Source of the DNA: Diphasiastrum complanatum | Taxonomy: Eukaryota > Streptophyta > Lycopodiopsida > Lycopodiales > Lycopodiaceae | Assembly (NCBI GenBank): GCA_029204225.1 | Contig: CM055106.1 | Span: 2,943,850 to 3,007,849, forward strand | Length of the DNA stretch: 64,000 nucleotides | Reading direction: 5' to 3' | Shown: piece by piece, positions 1-11,453 of the stretch | How the letters are laid out: every line of letters starts with the position of its first letter | Position numbering within the stretch: the first letter of the stretch is position 1 | Program-made: the position numbers and the translations under genes | The notes under the pieces: model-generated | Told to the model about the DNA's origin: nothing | Databases searched by the model: none | Seen by the model: the letters and a program-made list of their open reading frames with translations, nothing else

Positions 1-1548
1 CATTTTAGCTCCACTATTGCTAATTGTAGTAAATCCATGAATATCCGAATGTACAAGTTGAAAAGGCTTTGTAGATCTAGAAATAGATCTAGTATAAGGT
101 AGTCTATGTGACTTAGACAAAGCACAAGACTCACAAACATGCTTGTCATTACTTAAGGAACTTGGAAGACCAATCACAACCTTCTTCCTTGCCATTACCT
201 CCAATGACTTGAAGTTGAGGTGTCCCATCCTTTTGTGCCAAACCTCTTGAATAGAAATTTGCTCCCTTGCAAGACATCCAACTTGGTTAGCAATAACACA
301 AGCATCAAGTTTGAACAACTTCCCTTGTCTTTTTACCTTTTCCAATCAAGACATCCTTCCTTTCGATCAAACAAGCATCTCCATCAAACACCTTGGGCCC
401 TTACTTAGCATTTGACTCACATTAAGCAAATTCTTGGTAATAGATGGAATAAACAACACATCCTCCAAATGAACATTCCTATTTGTAGAGAGAGAAATAG
501 GAATTGTGCCAATCCCTTTGATTGCACACTCACCATCATTGGGTGTAGATCACCCTCTTGTCATCTCCATATGCCAACAAAGAAGTGAAGTACTCTTTGT
601 GAAAGGTCATGTGTGAACTTGCTCCACTATCAATCCACCAAGGATCTAGATCTCCATCATTAGCAAGCATACATGAAGACATCAAAAAGCATCATCATTT
701 GCATTTTGCACATCCAAACCATCCTCATCAAGAGTAAGATTACCCTGCTTGTCTCCTTGATCTCTCTTCTTCTTGTAGCACTCACTTGCAAAGTGTCCTT
801 TGATGCCACAATAGAAGCACTTGAGCTTTGATCTATCCTTATTTTTTCCACTTGAAGAAGCATCCACTTGATCTTGCCCTTTAGACCACTTGCTTTTGGT
901 TTTGTCCTTGAATTTGCCCTTTGTAACATAGCATCCTCTTGAAGTGTCGATGTAGATCCACCTCTTGCTTGAAGCCTATATTCCTCATTGATCAAGATCT
1001 CTTGAAGATCCATCAAACTTGGCAAAGTCTTTTGAATAACAATACTTTGAACAATGTTAGCATGAGCATCCAACAAGCCATTAAGAATCACTTGAATAAG
1101 CTCTCCTTCCTTAATGCTTTCATCTATGTAAGCTAACCATCATTCAATGCTTCACATTTCCTCAAAACAAAGGTTACTTGGACTTTTTCTCATGTCTTTT
1201 GCAAACAAAAAAGATTTGCCTTCATAGAGTCACTACTTAGAAGTAGACACTTGGATTACATAAAGCTTCTTCAATGAATTCCAAGCTTCCAAAGATGATG
1301 TGCACTTACCAACTTCCTTGAGAAGTTCATTGGTAACATTCCTTCTTTACAATGTGTAGAGCCTTCTTGGCCCTCTTGTCATACCTCAATTGATCTTGTT
1401 GTGTTGCTGGTCTCTCCTCCAAACCTACAACAATATCCAAAACATCATTCATCTCAAGAAGTGACTCCAACTCACTTTCCATAATGAGTAGTTGACTTGA
1501 GGTAAGCCTATCATTGGCTTCCAACATGACTCCAATTGAGGTTGCCAT
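1..1548 (-). pseudogene. copia gag-pol remnant of element A
   Basis: The gag start is an ATG at 1548, opening MATSIGVMLEANDRL, matching the start of the gag of element B. Frame is soon lost. A CCHC zinc knuckle (CFYCGIKGHFASECYKKK) lies around 760-820. The protease DSGASS region follows near 600-640 and GAG-pre-integrase-like sequence fills 1-560. Several frameshifts and stops separate these blocks, so no functional polyprotein can be made. In this family Gag forms the particle, the CCHC domain binds RNA and the aspartic protease cuts the polyprotein. Confidence 0.85.
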
Positions 1549-2134
1549 GTAGCAATGACCGATCTTCTCTTTCAACCAGCTTCAATGCACAAAGCACTCT
1601 TTGAACAAACAACAAATGCTTTCAAAAGAAATCACCAAGATTTGAAACTATCTCACAAAATCTCTTCTAGCACTTATCCAAGCAAATCAACACATAGAAT
1701 CATGGAATCTTGATCAACCTATTATCTATCCTCAATCTAATGACTTTTGCCACTTCCTAATATTGAAACACACTCAAATGAATTTCAGCAACCTCACTAT
1801 CTAGAGATCCAATCAAATTAGGGTTTTGACAAAATCACAAAAAATTGACTATTCCAAATCTACATGCAAATGCTGAAAATTTGATATGCAATCTATAAGC
1901 CACCACTTAGGCTGAACCAATGATCCAAAAATCGGCCAAATCCAGCATGTGAATTCAAAAAATGGAATTGAACAAGTATATTGACCTATTTAGTGTTTTG
2001 ATCTACAAAAGATCCAATCTACAAAAGCAAAAAATCCGATTTTGGTGTAGAATCCTCTCTAGCATGCTCTAGACTTGATATCTTCACCAAATCATTGATA
2101 GATCTGATTTCCTCCTTCATAACCTGAAACACAA

Positions 2135-2146
2135 GCTCTGATACCA
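2135..2146 (-). other. primer binding site, initiator tRNA-Met (element A)
   Basis: The minus strand reads TGGTATCAGAGC, complementary to the 3' end of plant initiator tRNA-Met. It starts immediately at the LTR edge with no spacer, the usual copia arrangement. Confidence 0.92.
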
Positions 2147-2759
2147 TGTGAAAGATTTCAGATCCTTAAGATCCAATCTACTTGAATGATCTTTGGTTAG
2201 AAAGAAAAATACACTACCAATTTCACCAATGTAGAAAAATCAGCATCTACACACAATTTGAGATGCAAACACTAATAGAACTTGATCAAACTTGAATGAA
2301 ATGATTATGTACTGTTGCTGTCTGTACAAAACCAGCAAGCTACTGTATTCACATGTGTGGATCCAAAAATAGCAAATATAGATCATTCTACACATAAAAT
2401 TGCAAGCAATCACCAAGATAGTGCACCAATGGATAGTAGAACCCAAGAGAACCATGTATAAGCATGAAATGAGATAGAGAAGAGAGAAGATTACTCTCTC
2501 CACGAGTTACATCCTTTTATAGTAGGTCCAAACCCTATTTGGCCACTTTACGTAGATTCAATGTACCCAACTTATTCAAATTGAATCTACTCAAACTCGC
2601 ATTCTATCTTTCCCACACTTTCAAAAAGTATTTATTCAAATGAGATTTAGACTAATGAACTTTGAAAAGTCAACCTCTAAGTCTAAAACAAGTTTTGGCC
2701 TCAATATGCCAAATATGAAAATATTGCAAAATGTGATGAAACTAGTTGAATCTTTCACA
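2147..2759 (-). repeat. 5' LTR of element A
   Basis: A 613-bp block starts TGTGAAAG and ends CTTTCACA, giving perfect 8-bp terminal inverted repeats of the TG...CA type. It directly abuts the primer site on its left, which makes it the 5' LTR of a minus-strand element. A minus-strand TATA box and a CACATGTG palindrome (2350-2357) lie inside. Confidence 0.92.
2513..2522 (-). promoter_or_regulatory. TATA box in LTR A
   Basis: On the minus strand this reads CTATAAAAGG, a strong plant TATA box. It is placed mid-LTR with a CT-rich downstream stretch, as expected for the U3/R boundary of a copia LTR. The homologous plus-strand LTR of element C has the same box at 27,047-27,055. Confidence 0.7.
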
Positions 2760-3043
2760 TTTCTTGCTTGATCAAAACCATTTTTGGATCGATTTGAGCC
2801 GGATCTAAGGCCCAGAGCAGGATCGCCCTACTGATTCCAAGCTTACGGAGTATTCAAACATGAAAATCCGTGGAGAAACGATGATTTTAGGTCAAGTTGA
2901 CAAAGTGGCTTTTTTTCATCTTTTACCGCAAATCTACTAGGTAATTAGTCTGTAGACAAATCTCTGACATAAACTCAGAATCTCTCCACGGCTAGTTGAC
3001 AATATGATTAGCTTCCTTCATGTCTTTATGGCATCCAAAACGG
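2760..3043. other. spacer between two LTR elements
   Basis: No gene, repeat or element boundary was recognised in these 284 bases. They separate LTR A from LTR G. Confidence 0.5.
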
Positions 3044-3582
3044 TGTCATGTGCCAAATCTAAGCAAATAGCAATTACAATGGAAGTAAAGCTAAGAGCAA
3101 GAAAAGTACAAAGCATTCAAGATAGCATATCCATAGAAAGCTAGAAACAATGAGATCTCAATGGAATCACATTAGCAATGAAAAGAAGAGTACAAAGCAA
3201 TGTAAATGAGCATGGTTTCATGTAGATAGGGCACATGAGACCTAGCAATGGAGATCCCTATGGCTCATGTTCACAAGGAGGAAGCAAGAAGCTCTAACTT
3301 GCAAATGAGCCAAAAGATCCACAAAATGATGTCTCTTGCCTAGTTATAGACAATGCTCTTACTTAACTTAACTTAACTATCTTGAGAGATAGTTAGCCCT
3401 TGTTAAGTATTATCTAAACTACATTGGGCCCTTGTTGGCCTATTATCTTTATTAATTACTTTGGAGGGCCTAAAGAGGGAACCGCGTTGTTCTTAAGGCT
3501 AATAGCTCCTTTTGGGTCTACAAAGTTTACAATGGATATTATATTGCCTTGAAAAGCATTGATGTACTAAAAGTACATGACA
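3044..3582 (-). repeat. 3' LTR of copia element G
   Basis: A 539-bp block begins TGTCATG and ends CATGACA, a perfect 7-bp inverted terminal repeat. It is followed directly by CTCCCCCT (3583-3590), which on the minus strand is the purine tract AGGGGGAG that primes plus-strand synthesis. This marks it as the 3' LTR of a minus-strand element. No matching 5' LTR was found to the right. Confidence 0.8.
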
Positions 3583-3590
3583 CTCCCCCT
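3583..3590 (-). other. polypurine tract of element G
   Basis: AGGGGGAG on the minus strand directly abuts the TGTCATG terminus of the 3' LTR, the expected second-strand primer position. Confidence 0.75.
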
Positions 3591-3691
3591 ACTTAAACAT
3601 TTTTGTTTTAAAAAATGAAGACGCTTGTCTGATCAGCTTGATCGCCTTGGTTAAGTAGTCATGACTAAAGATGTGTCGTCCAAAAAATAAT

Positions 3692-4158
3692 TTATTGCCT
3701 CGTTACAGATCCAAAAAAAAATTGAATCCATTTTGCTAGCTTTAGACTGTAATCCTTGTTCCCATGAAGGAAAAACTGATGATCGAAGAAGAGGTTGATG
3801 AAGCACCATATTGCTTGTTGGCAATCAATCTGTATGAAATGGACAGAGTGTGTCACCACAATATTCTCTTTTGTTTGCTTCCTCGACATCATACTAATTC
3901 GGATGCTTATCCAATTCCCTAGGATTCTTGGTTTTGTCTTGCATCCGGCTCTTCTGTCGTAATTGCCAATCCATGTTGTTTGACTAATTTGACAAAGAAA
4001 ATTACAATTCTGTCATAGACAATGGTAGTCATGAGTTGTTGTTCATATATAAATGCTCCATATGAAGTACTCGACATGAATATTGACACTTTGTCATATG
4101 ATGAAGCATATCTCTGGGCATACTGTTGACCAAAATATATTTCTTCAAATTTGGTCAA
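3692..4158 (-). pseudogene. decayed 3' pol of element G with RNase H remnant
   Basis: A 66-codon minus-strand frame (3692-3892) begins MMSRKQ and later has QQAIW followed by hydrophobic residues. This resembles the SRKQ...CQQAIWLR segment of copia RNase H, although the central catalytic SSTEAEY part is not recognisable. An adjoining open stretch (3919-4158) has no recognisable domain. Its place just upstream of the polypurine tract is right for the C-terminal end of copia Pol. Confidence 0.5.
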
Positions 4159-4731
4159 TACCTAGGGTGGTACAATGAGGCATTAACACTTCTGAATCAT
4201 CACTACTTACTCTTCATAGGGTAACAGGGTGGTTGAAAGTGGTAAATGCAGTATGGGGGTGAATGGTAGCGGAATCATGTGGAGAGAGCTAGTTTTGGCG
4301 ACGGAAGTGCAGTTTGGCGGCGTGACTACTCATCATTGGCGACAATTTTGAGAGGGCAAGCAATCACAGGTGAGAGGAAGGCATGGTATGCTGGTTACAG
4401 GTGAAAAATACTTGTGATCAGATTCAACTCTTGGGGTTAGAACCGACCAACATCAAGTGGCATTTTGGGGGCATTGTCGAGTGGCATTGTCGAGTCAGGT
4501 GATAACTGCATTGACACACGCATCTGTAGCTTGGAAATTTCTCGTTCGGAGAGAAATATGGGCTAGCTTGGAGGTACACACATTTTGGTGGTCACAGGTG
4601 ATGGAAGTGCGAGGTGGTGCTAGTTGAAGGCCATTGGGCAAGATAGCGGACTTGCATTGGATGAGCTGTGTGTGGGACACGCAGAGCATGAAGAACAGAT
4701 TGATAATTCCACTTTGGATGCTCTTGGCGAG
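4159..4731. other. non-coding stretch between G and H
   Basis: No supported gene. Overlapping short frames on both strands near 4495-4968 arise from the LTR-like repeat of element H and are not treated as genes. Confidence 0.5.
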
Positions 4732-4951
4732 TGTAGCGCAGGCATCCCAAAGGGAGCCAAGAACCACGACTTAGCTTCCCAGCCTTCAACTCTTGCCATC
4801 CAAACCCACTTGACATACAAGCAGCCAACTTGCCAACAACAATCAGACTTAACCGACTTGAAGTTCCAAAAACCAACATTGAGATCCAACCTGGCGCCAT
4901 GCCAGATCGGGGGTCCCGATGTGGGTGACTTCCCTCCAAGCAAGCTGCTCG
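4732..4951 (-). repeat. LTR-like repeat of H, left copy
   Basis: About 220 bp closely similar to 7177-7396 with scattered substitutions. Similarity stops near the phrase CCAAGCAAGC and the sequence then diverges, suggesting a truncated 3' LTR. Confidence 0.65.
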
Positions 4952-6695
4952 ACATTTATAAAATCTGATGTCCTCATCAGATATCAGATTAAAGTAAAGG
5001 TGTCTCCCAATTAAAATAACTATATATTTAAGCTACTTGGCACAGTACTCAATTTACTGGCCTCTTTTTATTAACATTGAAGCTGGCACACCACAAGTCG
5101 GAGGCTCAGCTCTTTGTACTGAAAAATTACATAACTTGAAAATATCTCTTTGTCTGGAAAAAGTGTAGATTTGATATTGCTTTTGTAAAACCCAAGAACC
5201 TTATTAACTGGTGACAGAGGCCTTTCTTTGAAATGTTCGCCCCTGTCGCTTCTGACTTTCGACTTTGGAACTTCTTTGAGCTCCTGATTTGTCCTTGATG
5301 CACTTTGTGTTGAGCTCCCTGAGCTCCAGATTTGATCAGTTCCGCACAGGTATCAAGGCTCCCTGATCCAAAGGATTTATCATTTGACTGTCCACTTTAT
5401 GGTCCACTCCGTGCCTTGTTGCTTCTTCACCTTGATTTCTCTCCTTGTCCCAGCCTGATCTTGATACTTTTGCTTCTTAGCTCTTTAAGGTAGGCAAAGA
5501 TTGAGTACTCCACAATGCACCTCTCACTTAGCTTGAAGTAGCTCTTTGAATCAGCCCAGATGTAACCACTGACCTCGTGGAGAGCCAAAGGGTCGCACCA
5601 GTTTGATCCGCATATGAACTATCTCTTCGCGTTTGTTTGAAGCACCATGTCCGTCGCGCAAAACTTGACTTTCACAATTCCATCACTGGTCAGTTGCCTC
5701 ACAGTCAAAACAAGAAGTGTACATCGAGCTTGGCTTCAAGTAGCTCTCTTTGAATCAGACACATGCACCAAGAGTTTGCACTAGTCCGATCTCAACGCGA
5801 ACTGTCCCTTAGCGTCCATTCGAAATACCAAGCCTCTCATGCAAGACTCAACTTTCACAGTTCCTTCATTGATCAGCTGACTTACACGTAGCACAAGCCA
5901 ACGTACTCATATGTTTCCTCATCATTGCTGGTCCAGAGAAAGCCTATAACAAGCTTTCCTTTCCACAACAAAAACTTGTCAACTTATTAGGTCCAAAGTT
6001 CGCCAGTCTCCTCATGTGAGTATGGCTAGGTCACCTTGAATTTGCCCCCATTTTGATCAACTTTCATTCAAAATTTGCCCCAAGAGAGAGGTGTGTGTGA
6101 TAGTTCCCCTCCACTTATAAAATCAACTGATCGGACAGTTCTTCGGACAAAAAGCCTTTCCAACACTTTGCTTCCCATCTGCTAGGATTATGGCTTGATA
6201 TCTGCTAGGTCGTCCCAAAATGAAGACCAACTGCTCCATAGAAGATCTCCCCTGAAATTGCCCTTTTCAACTTTTGACTTCCTGCTTGCGTCTTGGTGGG
6301 CGTTGTCACAAATGAAACTAACCCAAGAAATATGCTAGCCATCCATCCTTTGCAAACATTGAGTCATTTCGTTGTCGTTCATGTGCGAGTACTTGAACTG
6401 CAAATCCGCCCAACAGATTTTGTAGTCCTCTTTGTTTGATGGTATCAGCCTTCAAAAGAAAGGTTCCTTTTCGAGCCATCAGCTCCTTGTATCACAAGAA
6501 ATCATGCAAACCAGACAAAGCACGAGTACTAAGACTCACCACGAATACATACAAGTAAGACACTCAGGCAGGTTTACTAACAAGTAACAAAGACAAGGTC
6601 CCCCTTTGAGATGGTCCTGCCAACAGACCTTTGCCTGGCCGTGCTCATACAAATCGATCACAGAATCAGCCCACATAGGACACCCCTCCAACTAT
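4952..6695. other. internal region of candidate H, no gene recognised
   Basis: No long open frame and no copia or gypsy motif was seen. Phrases built on 'agctccctga' and 'cttgaagtagctc' recur loosely between 5280 and 5830, suggesting old internal duplication. Confidence 0.4.
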
Positions 6696-7086
6696 CCGTG
6701 CTTTCACCATTAAGCAGCACATTGCCTCAGTCACGCCCCACCACTTTTTGGTCGATAGCCCTTATAGCTAAACGATCGACAGCTATCCTGCACTGGCAGC
6801 TAACCACCCGTGCTTTACACCCGAATTCGAGCAGCATCTATGTATAAATGGTTAACCCGTACAGTTTGAATATGTCGCCCCCGCACCCCACAAGGCATAC
6901 ACCGTGCTTACACCAACCTAATGGCAGCACACTGTCTCATCTGTCCTACGTGCAGACAGCGCCAGACCCGAACCGTGAGAACTGACTGTGCTTACACCTC
7001 AAGGGCAGCACCTTGACTCATCAAGTCCCACGTTTTGTCGACCACCCCGACCGTGGACGCACCCGTGCTTACACTGTGGGCAGCAC
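6696..7086. repeat. five spaced GTGCTT...GCAGCA hairpin repeats
   Basis: The pattern CCGTGCTT-ACACC-spacer-GCAGCAC (with small changes) occurs near 6696-6720, 6807-6838, 6901-6930, 6987-7011 and 7071-7086, about 85-110 bp apart. In each, GTGCT can pair with AGCAC (or AGCAT with one mismatch) to make a short stem. The cluster ends about 75 bp from the primer site of H, in what would be its leader. Confidence 0.7.
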
Positions 7087-7162
7087 CTTGCACAACAGTT
7101 GTCTTGATGAACCCTAAACCGTGGCCATTTCCGTGAGATCCGCATAGCTGACAGGCCAGTCG

Positions 7163-7174
7163 GCTCTGATACCA
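7163..7174 (-). other. primer binding site, initiator tRNA-Met (element H)
   Basis: TGGTATCAGAGC on the minus strand, separated from the LTR-like TGTAGC terminus by the dinucleotide CA (TG on the element strand). Confidence 0.75.
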
Positions 7175-7176
7175 CA

Positions 7177-7396
7177 TGTAGCATAGGCATCCCAAAGGGA
7201 GCCGGGAACCACGACTTAGCTTCTCAGCCTTCAACTCTTGCATCCAAACCCACTTGACATACAAGCAGCCAACTTGCCAACAATGATCAGACTTAACCAA
7301 CTTGAAGTTCCGAAAACCAACATTGAGATCCAACCTGGCACCATGCCAGATCGGGGGTCCCGATGTGGGTGACTTCCCTCCAAGCAAGCCGTCCGA
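7177..7396 (-). repeat. LTR-like repeat of H, right copy
   Basis: Starts TGTAGCATAGG two bases after the primer site. Related motifs (CAGACTTAACCAACT followed by GAAG-like bases) recur again near 7401 and 7471, so the repeat itself is built from shorter degenerate repeats. Confidence 0.65.
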
Positions 7397-8207
7397 CATA
7401 CATCAAACTTAACCAACTCGAAGCTTCGTTACAAACGAGTAACATCCATTTCATGCAAGCGGTCTGACTTACATCAGACTTAACCAACTGAAAGCTTGGT
7501 CACAAGCGCTGGAAGCCAACCTGGCGACACGCCAGACTGGACAACCATAAACAAGTAACTTCCCCCCAAGCAAGCCATCCAATTCAGTTGACATGTTAGA
7601 GCTCGTTCCCAAAGAGTTTAACCCATTCACGTTCATGCAAGGAACACTCATAACCACAAGCCGCGACAGATATGGAGACAACCAGTTCCTGGACCAAATG
7701 GTCCCGACAGCATACCGCTGGTGCCACGGACCGAATGGTCCCGACGGCATACCGCTGGCGTCCCGGGATACAACCCTCAGCTATGTGCCAACTTAAAAAT
7801 TTTGAAGCGACCTTACAACTGGCACTTTTACCGAACATTGAAACCCAGAAAGTAATCAGAGTCAGTTTGAGAAAAATCCCACTTTATTGATAAATATGAG
7901 AAGGTTACATTTCAAGTGTGTGATCGACCCTAGTCTCCGGGGCGCTAGCATGCCAAGGCGAGAGCCATGACAACATTCCAACAAGGGAGGCTGAGACTTG
8001 GTTGGAGCTCATCCTGAGTCACAACCCGCACTCCCCTATAGTATTGGTGGGACTCAGTTTTTCTCTCTCTAGAATTTTCTCTCTCTAGATTTTATTGATC
8101 CCCAGGCTTCCTTTAATCATGCCTAGATCGTGTGACGTAATTGCACATCGATCTGAGCTCTCTGGACTTCGCTAGAACCAATCAAAGATTTTCAGCCATA
8201 GGAACTT
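7397..8207. other. non-coding stretch with short duplications
   Basis: Contains a 37-bp tandem pair at 7692-7765 and a doubled TTCTCTCTCTAG motif near 8057-8089. No supported gene; short frames here overlap on both strands. Confidence 0.45.
7692..7765. repeat. 37-bp tandem duplication
   Basis: Two adjacent 37-bp copies start GACCAAATGGTCCCGAC and GACCGAATGGTCCCGAC; they differ at a few bases. Confidence 0.85.
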
Positions 8208-8295
8208 GGCGCCGGCTGGATTCTGGTCACAGTGGCGTCGGGAGCAGCAGGGGCGCTACTGGCGCCGGGGACAATGCTGGCACCAGTGGCGCCGG
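8208..8295. repeat. GC-rich 26-27-bp minisatellite
   Basis: GGCGCCGG-type starts at 8208, 8234, 8261 and 8288 give a period of 26-27 bp. With a 27-bp period the plus strand reads as a Gly/Ala/Ser/Thr-rich nine-residue repeat, but no gene context supports translation. Confidence 0.75.
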
Positions 8296-11200
8296 AAGTA
8301 AAGATTATGAAGATAGCTTTACAACAGTGAGTGGTGAGTGTGATGATTTTGCAGTTTTGCAGTTGGTAAGTCAATTTTGATCAAGCCATTGTAGTTGTGG
8401 AGCAGTGTATCAGGTTTGTCATCGAGGAGATACACTTCAGCTGCCAGTTTGGATAAGTCAAGTCAATTTGCCATATCAAGATTGCATCAGGGATGTAGAT
8501 TCCAGTGATGGCAAGGTGCAGATCATTTGGTTTGGGCCATGGAAGATCTCATAGGTTCACTTGGAGGGATATTGGCATGCACAGTCATGTGAGGGACTTG
8601 ATGGTGGCTTTGGAGTTCACATCTTAGTGTATTCTCAGGGAGTGGTTTGGAACCATTCACAAGAGCAACTTAGAGCTAGCTTGGAGGAATACAGGTGGGC
8701 ACTATAGGGTAGATGTTTAGATCTTTGTGATCAGGAATGGCATTGGAATACCTGGTAGGGATAACACTGCAGGATGACATGGAATGATCATCAGGGGGCA
8801 ACTATTTCATATTGGACTTGAGTCATTGGCATGACAAGACTTACAGGTGGGATTCATGATGGAATCAAGAAGCTGCAAACACAAATGAGCAAAGGTGAAG
8901 CTTTGAGAGCCAAATCTAGGTTAGAGAGCTGATGGAGATCGCACGGGGTGTGATCGGAGGGCAAACACTGTGGTGAGTGTTTTGCTAGCGATCTACTGCA
9001 AGGGATACTGATGGCAAGGACTTCATGGTGTGCTCATTTGAAAGTAAAAGTTGGCATTACAGTAGGGAGCCAGCTAGAGGCATTGGCATTGATGGGGAGA
9101 CATCTACCATCACGGGTGTGGATATGCTATTTATAGCTTTCATGCATTTGACTGTATTTGCAGGAGTCTAGGCTTGGCACAAGTATTGGAATTTTCATGG
9201 TGCAGATTCTCAGGTGGTGAGATCAGGGGAAGCTTAGAGAAAGTCACTCAAAGCCATATACCTCAGTACGATCAGGGAGACAGTGGTCTCGGGATCCTGT
9301 GAGTGGCGACTCAAGGATATGCTTGCGTTGGCATGGTGTCGGGCAACACATAGCTAGAGAGAGCGAGCAGATGCTAGGAGCCAGGTGGAGTAGGTGATGC
9401 TTTGGAGTTCGGCTTGTATAGCAGGATGGTGACCAGGATCGAAGACATCAAGTGAGCATAGTATGTAGATGACGAGTCCATTGGAGTGGCACTCAGGGAG
9501 ATGCTACAGTTGCTCATATATGATATGTCATTTGATGTATGGATGATGTTCTTTAGCTGGTGCATCATATGGTGACCTAGGAACGGGTCAAGCCTATTTG
9601 GAGGTAGGTGGCATGGAGTGTACCCGGTGCGGTACATATCATGAGGGCATGGAGTGCATTACGGGGTGATGTGGATCCAACATGCCCATGGTTGTGAGCC
9701 AGCAAGGATGGAGACGGTTGCTCAGGGAGTGACAGTTGATACTTTGGCGAGTAATCAGGTGAGCTGCATGGTCATATGCATGGTAGTCTCCAAGTTGGCA
9801 TCACATGTTGTTTCTATCCATCATTATTTGATAAGCAAGATGCAGTTTTTGGTTAGATCCAGTTGGTGTCTAGTTTCACTATAGGTGGATAGATTCTTGG
9901 GGAGCTATTAGTGGGTAATGGATACTTGGTGATCAGATGGTACAGGGTACAGGGTTCTGGAGCTATCCTACCTGATATGCTATGGATCGTGGGTGAGTTA
10001 TTCATCACGATAGTGGATCTAGTTTGCATTTTCTTTGACTTGGACGCTATGATGGATACAATGTTGGTGAGATAGGCTCCTTGGTGGGAGGCCTATGTAC
10101 TGGTCAAATCAGAGTTGCCAACATCAAGCATAAAAAGTTGAACCTACATGGGATGTAGGATAGGCAAATCATCATCAGTATCTCTGGGAGGTGGGAGAGC
10201 TACTCAGGTATAGCCTATGGTGAGGTTTGTGTACATTCATTCATTGAGTCCTTGGTAAACTCTTGTGCTTGGAGCATAGGGAATGGATGGGGATCAGCTT
10301 TCAGAATTTATTGAATAGATGTATATGCTTGGACGTGAGAGCATCTTGGTAAAGGTGCAGGCCATGGTTGAGGACCTGATTTGGTGACCAGTGGTGTAGC
10401 AGCGGATCTACAGGTGGCACATGTGTTGGTAGGTACGACAGGATACCACTTATGGATAGGGCTTAGTCATGTATTTGATGCTTTATCATTCATGTTAGTT
10501 TGCATGAGTGTGTGTGGGCTTGCATGTTGCCTTGTCACGGGAGTTTAGATTTGAGTCAAAGTTGTATGTGGTTGTGCATTTGCTACGTCAGGAACAAAGT
10601 AGTCATTTTATGCTCATTGACTTGTCATTGTCTACTAGCTGTTTATCTGGTGAGGGTGCAATCTTATGGTGGCAGTAAGATTTCCTCAGGTTGAGCCTCA
10701 GTCGCTCATGTATGTCAGCTTTACAGGCCTGTGCTTGTAAGTGTCGGATAGGATGACAGCCTAGCTAGATGGAGGATATAAGTCTCATAGTGGTAGTGTA
10801 ATTTTCTCAGTGTTTACAGATTCCACAGAATCTGTGAACACGGTGTGTTTCTAATTCTTCTTTTCACCGTTCTTTCTTCGTCCTTTGTAGATTATGGTTC
10901 CTTACGATTTGTTCTTCTTATTAGAACGGCTTCAGTAGAAGTGTTTTCTCAGTTCACAACGAGTATTCCCCAGCCTGTTAGTGGGGAGTCACGGATTCGA
11001 CACTCAACTACATGCATAAACAAGCCATGTAACCAGTCCTAGCTCAAGAAGATCAGCATTTTGGATCAAGGAGCAATGCTACAAACTATGTACCAAAACA
11101 GAAAGCAAACAAGAACAAATTAAACTACTCAACCAAGAAACAAGAAACTAGATTCCTAACAGCATTTTAACTTTCCAAGAATCAAGAAACACTCATTTCT

Positions 11201-11453
11201 TGATGCTTAATGTCCAATGTTGAAACAACGAATGACGAATACTATTTGTCATTTGTGCAATTCTACGATTGTTGAAATAGCCTTTTGCTCGTTTAATCCT
11301 CGGATTATCTAGCAAAGGTATGCTAGGCTTCAGTATTGAAAACCTACTTATTCAAAGGGGCCTGACGGAAAGCCTTTTAATTTTGGCCTTGGATTTTCAA
11401 AACGACTAGCTCTGCTAGGTCCCACGAAATAGAGTGCTCCACCTGCAAATCTG
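8296..11453. other. 3.1 kb without recognisable genes
   Basis: Base composition is more balanced than elsewhere and all frames are closed by frequent stops. An inverted repeat at 10812-10839 (12-bp arms around CACA, one mismatch) is the only clear structure. The stretch may be the internal part of an old non-autonomous LTR element leading into gypsy J. Confidence 0.4.

Larger units (their letters stand above)
1..2759 (-). mobile_element. Ty1/copia element A, 5' half, cut by the window edge
   Basis: Read on the minus strand the order is 5' LTR (2147-2759), an initiator-tRNA-Met primer site, a long leader, gag remnants, and the start of the GAG-pre-integrase region running off the window at base 1. 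The same order and clearly related sequence occur in complete element B further right (22,460-24,010), which supports the family assignment. The LTR is closely related to the plus-strand LTR of element C at 26,765. The 3' half and target-site duplication lie outside the window. Confidence 0.9.
4732..7396 (-). mobile_element. candidate non-autonomous LTR element H
   Basis: Two direct repeats of about 220 bp, each starting TGTAGC (4732 and 7177), flank about 2.2 kb with no recognisable gag or pol. A tRNA-Met primer site lies two bases left of the right-hand copy, so the element would be minus-strand with its 5' LTR on the right. The 5' LTR probably extends beyond 7396, since related short repeats continue to about 7590. 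The left copy may be truncated. No target duplication was found, so the outer limits are uncertain. Confidence 0.5.

Noticed and set aside
4592-4968. Overlapping open frames on both strands, 111-115 codons
   Set aside because: They lie in the LTR-like repeat of H, overlap each other in three frames, and show no domain; the frames follow from low stop density in this repeat.
6992-7487. Minus-strand frames of 61-135 codons
   Set aside because: Same repeat as 4732-4951 and extends across the primer site and hairpin cluster; not protein coding.
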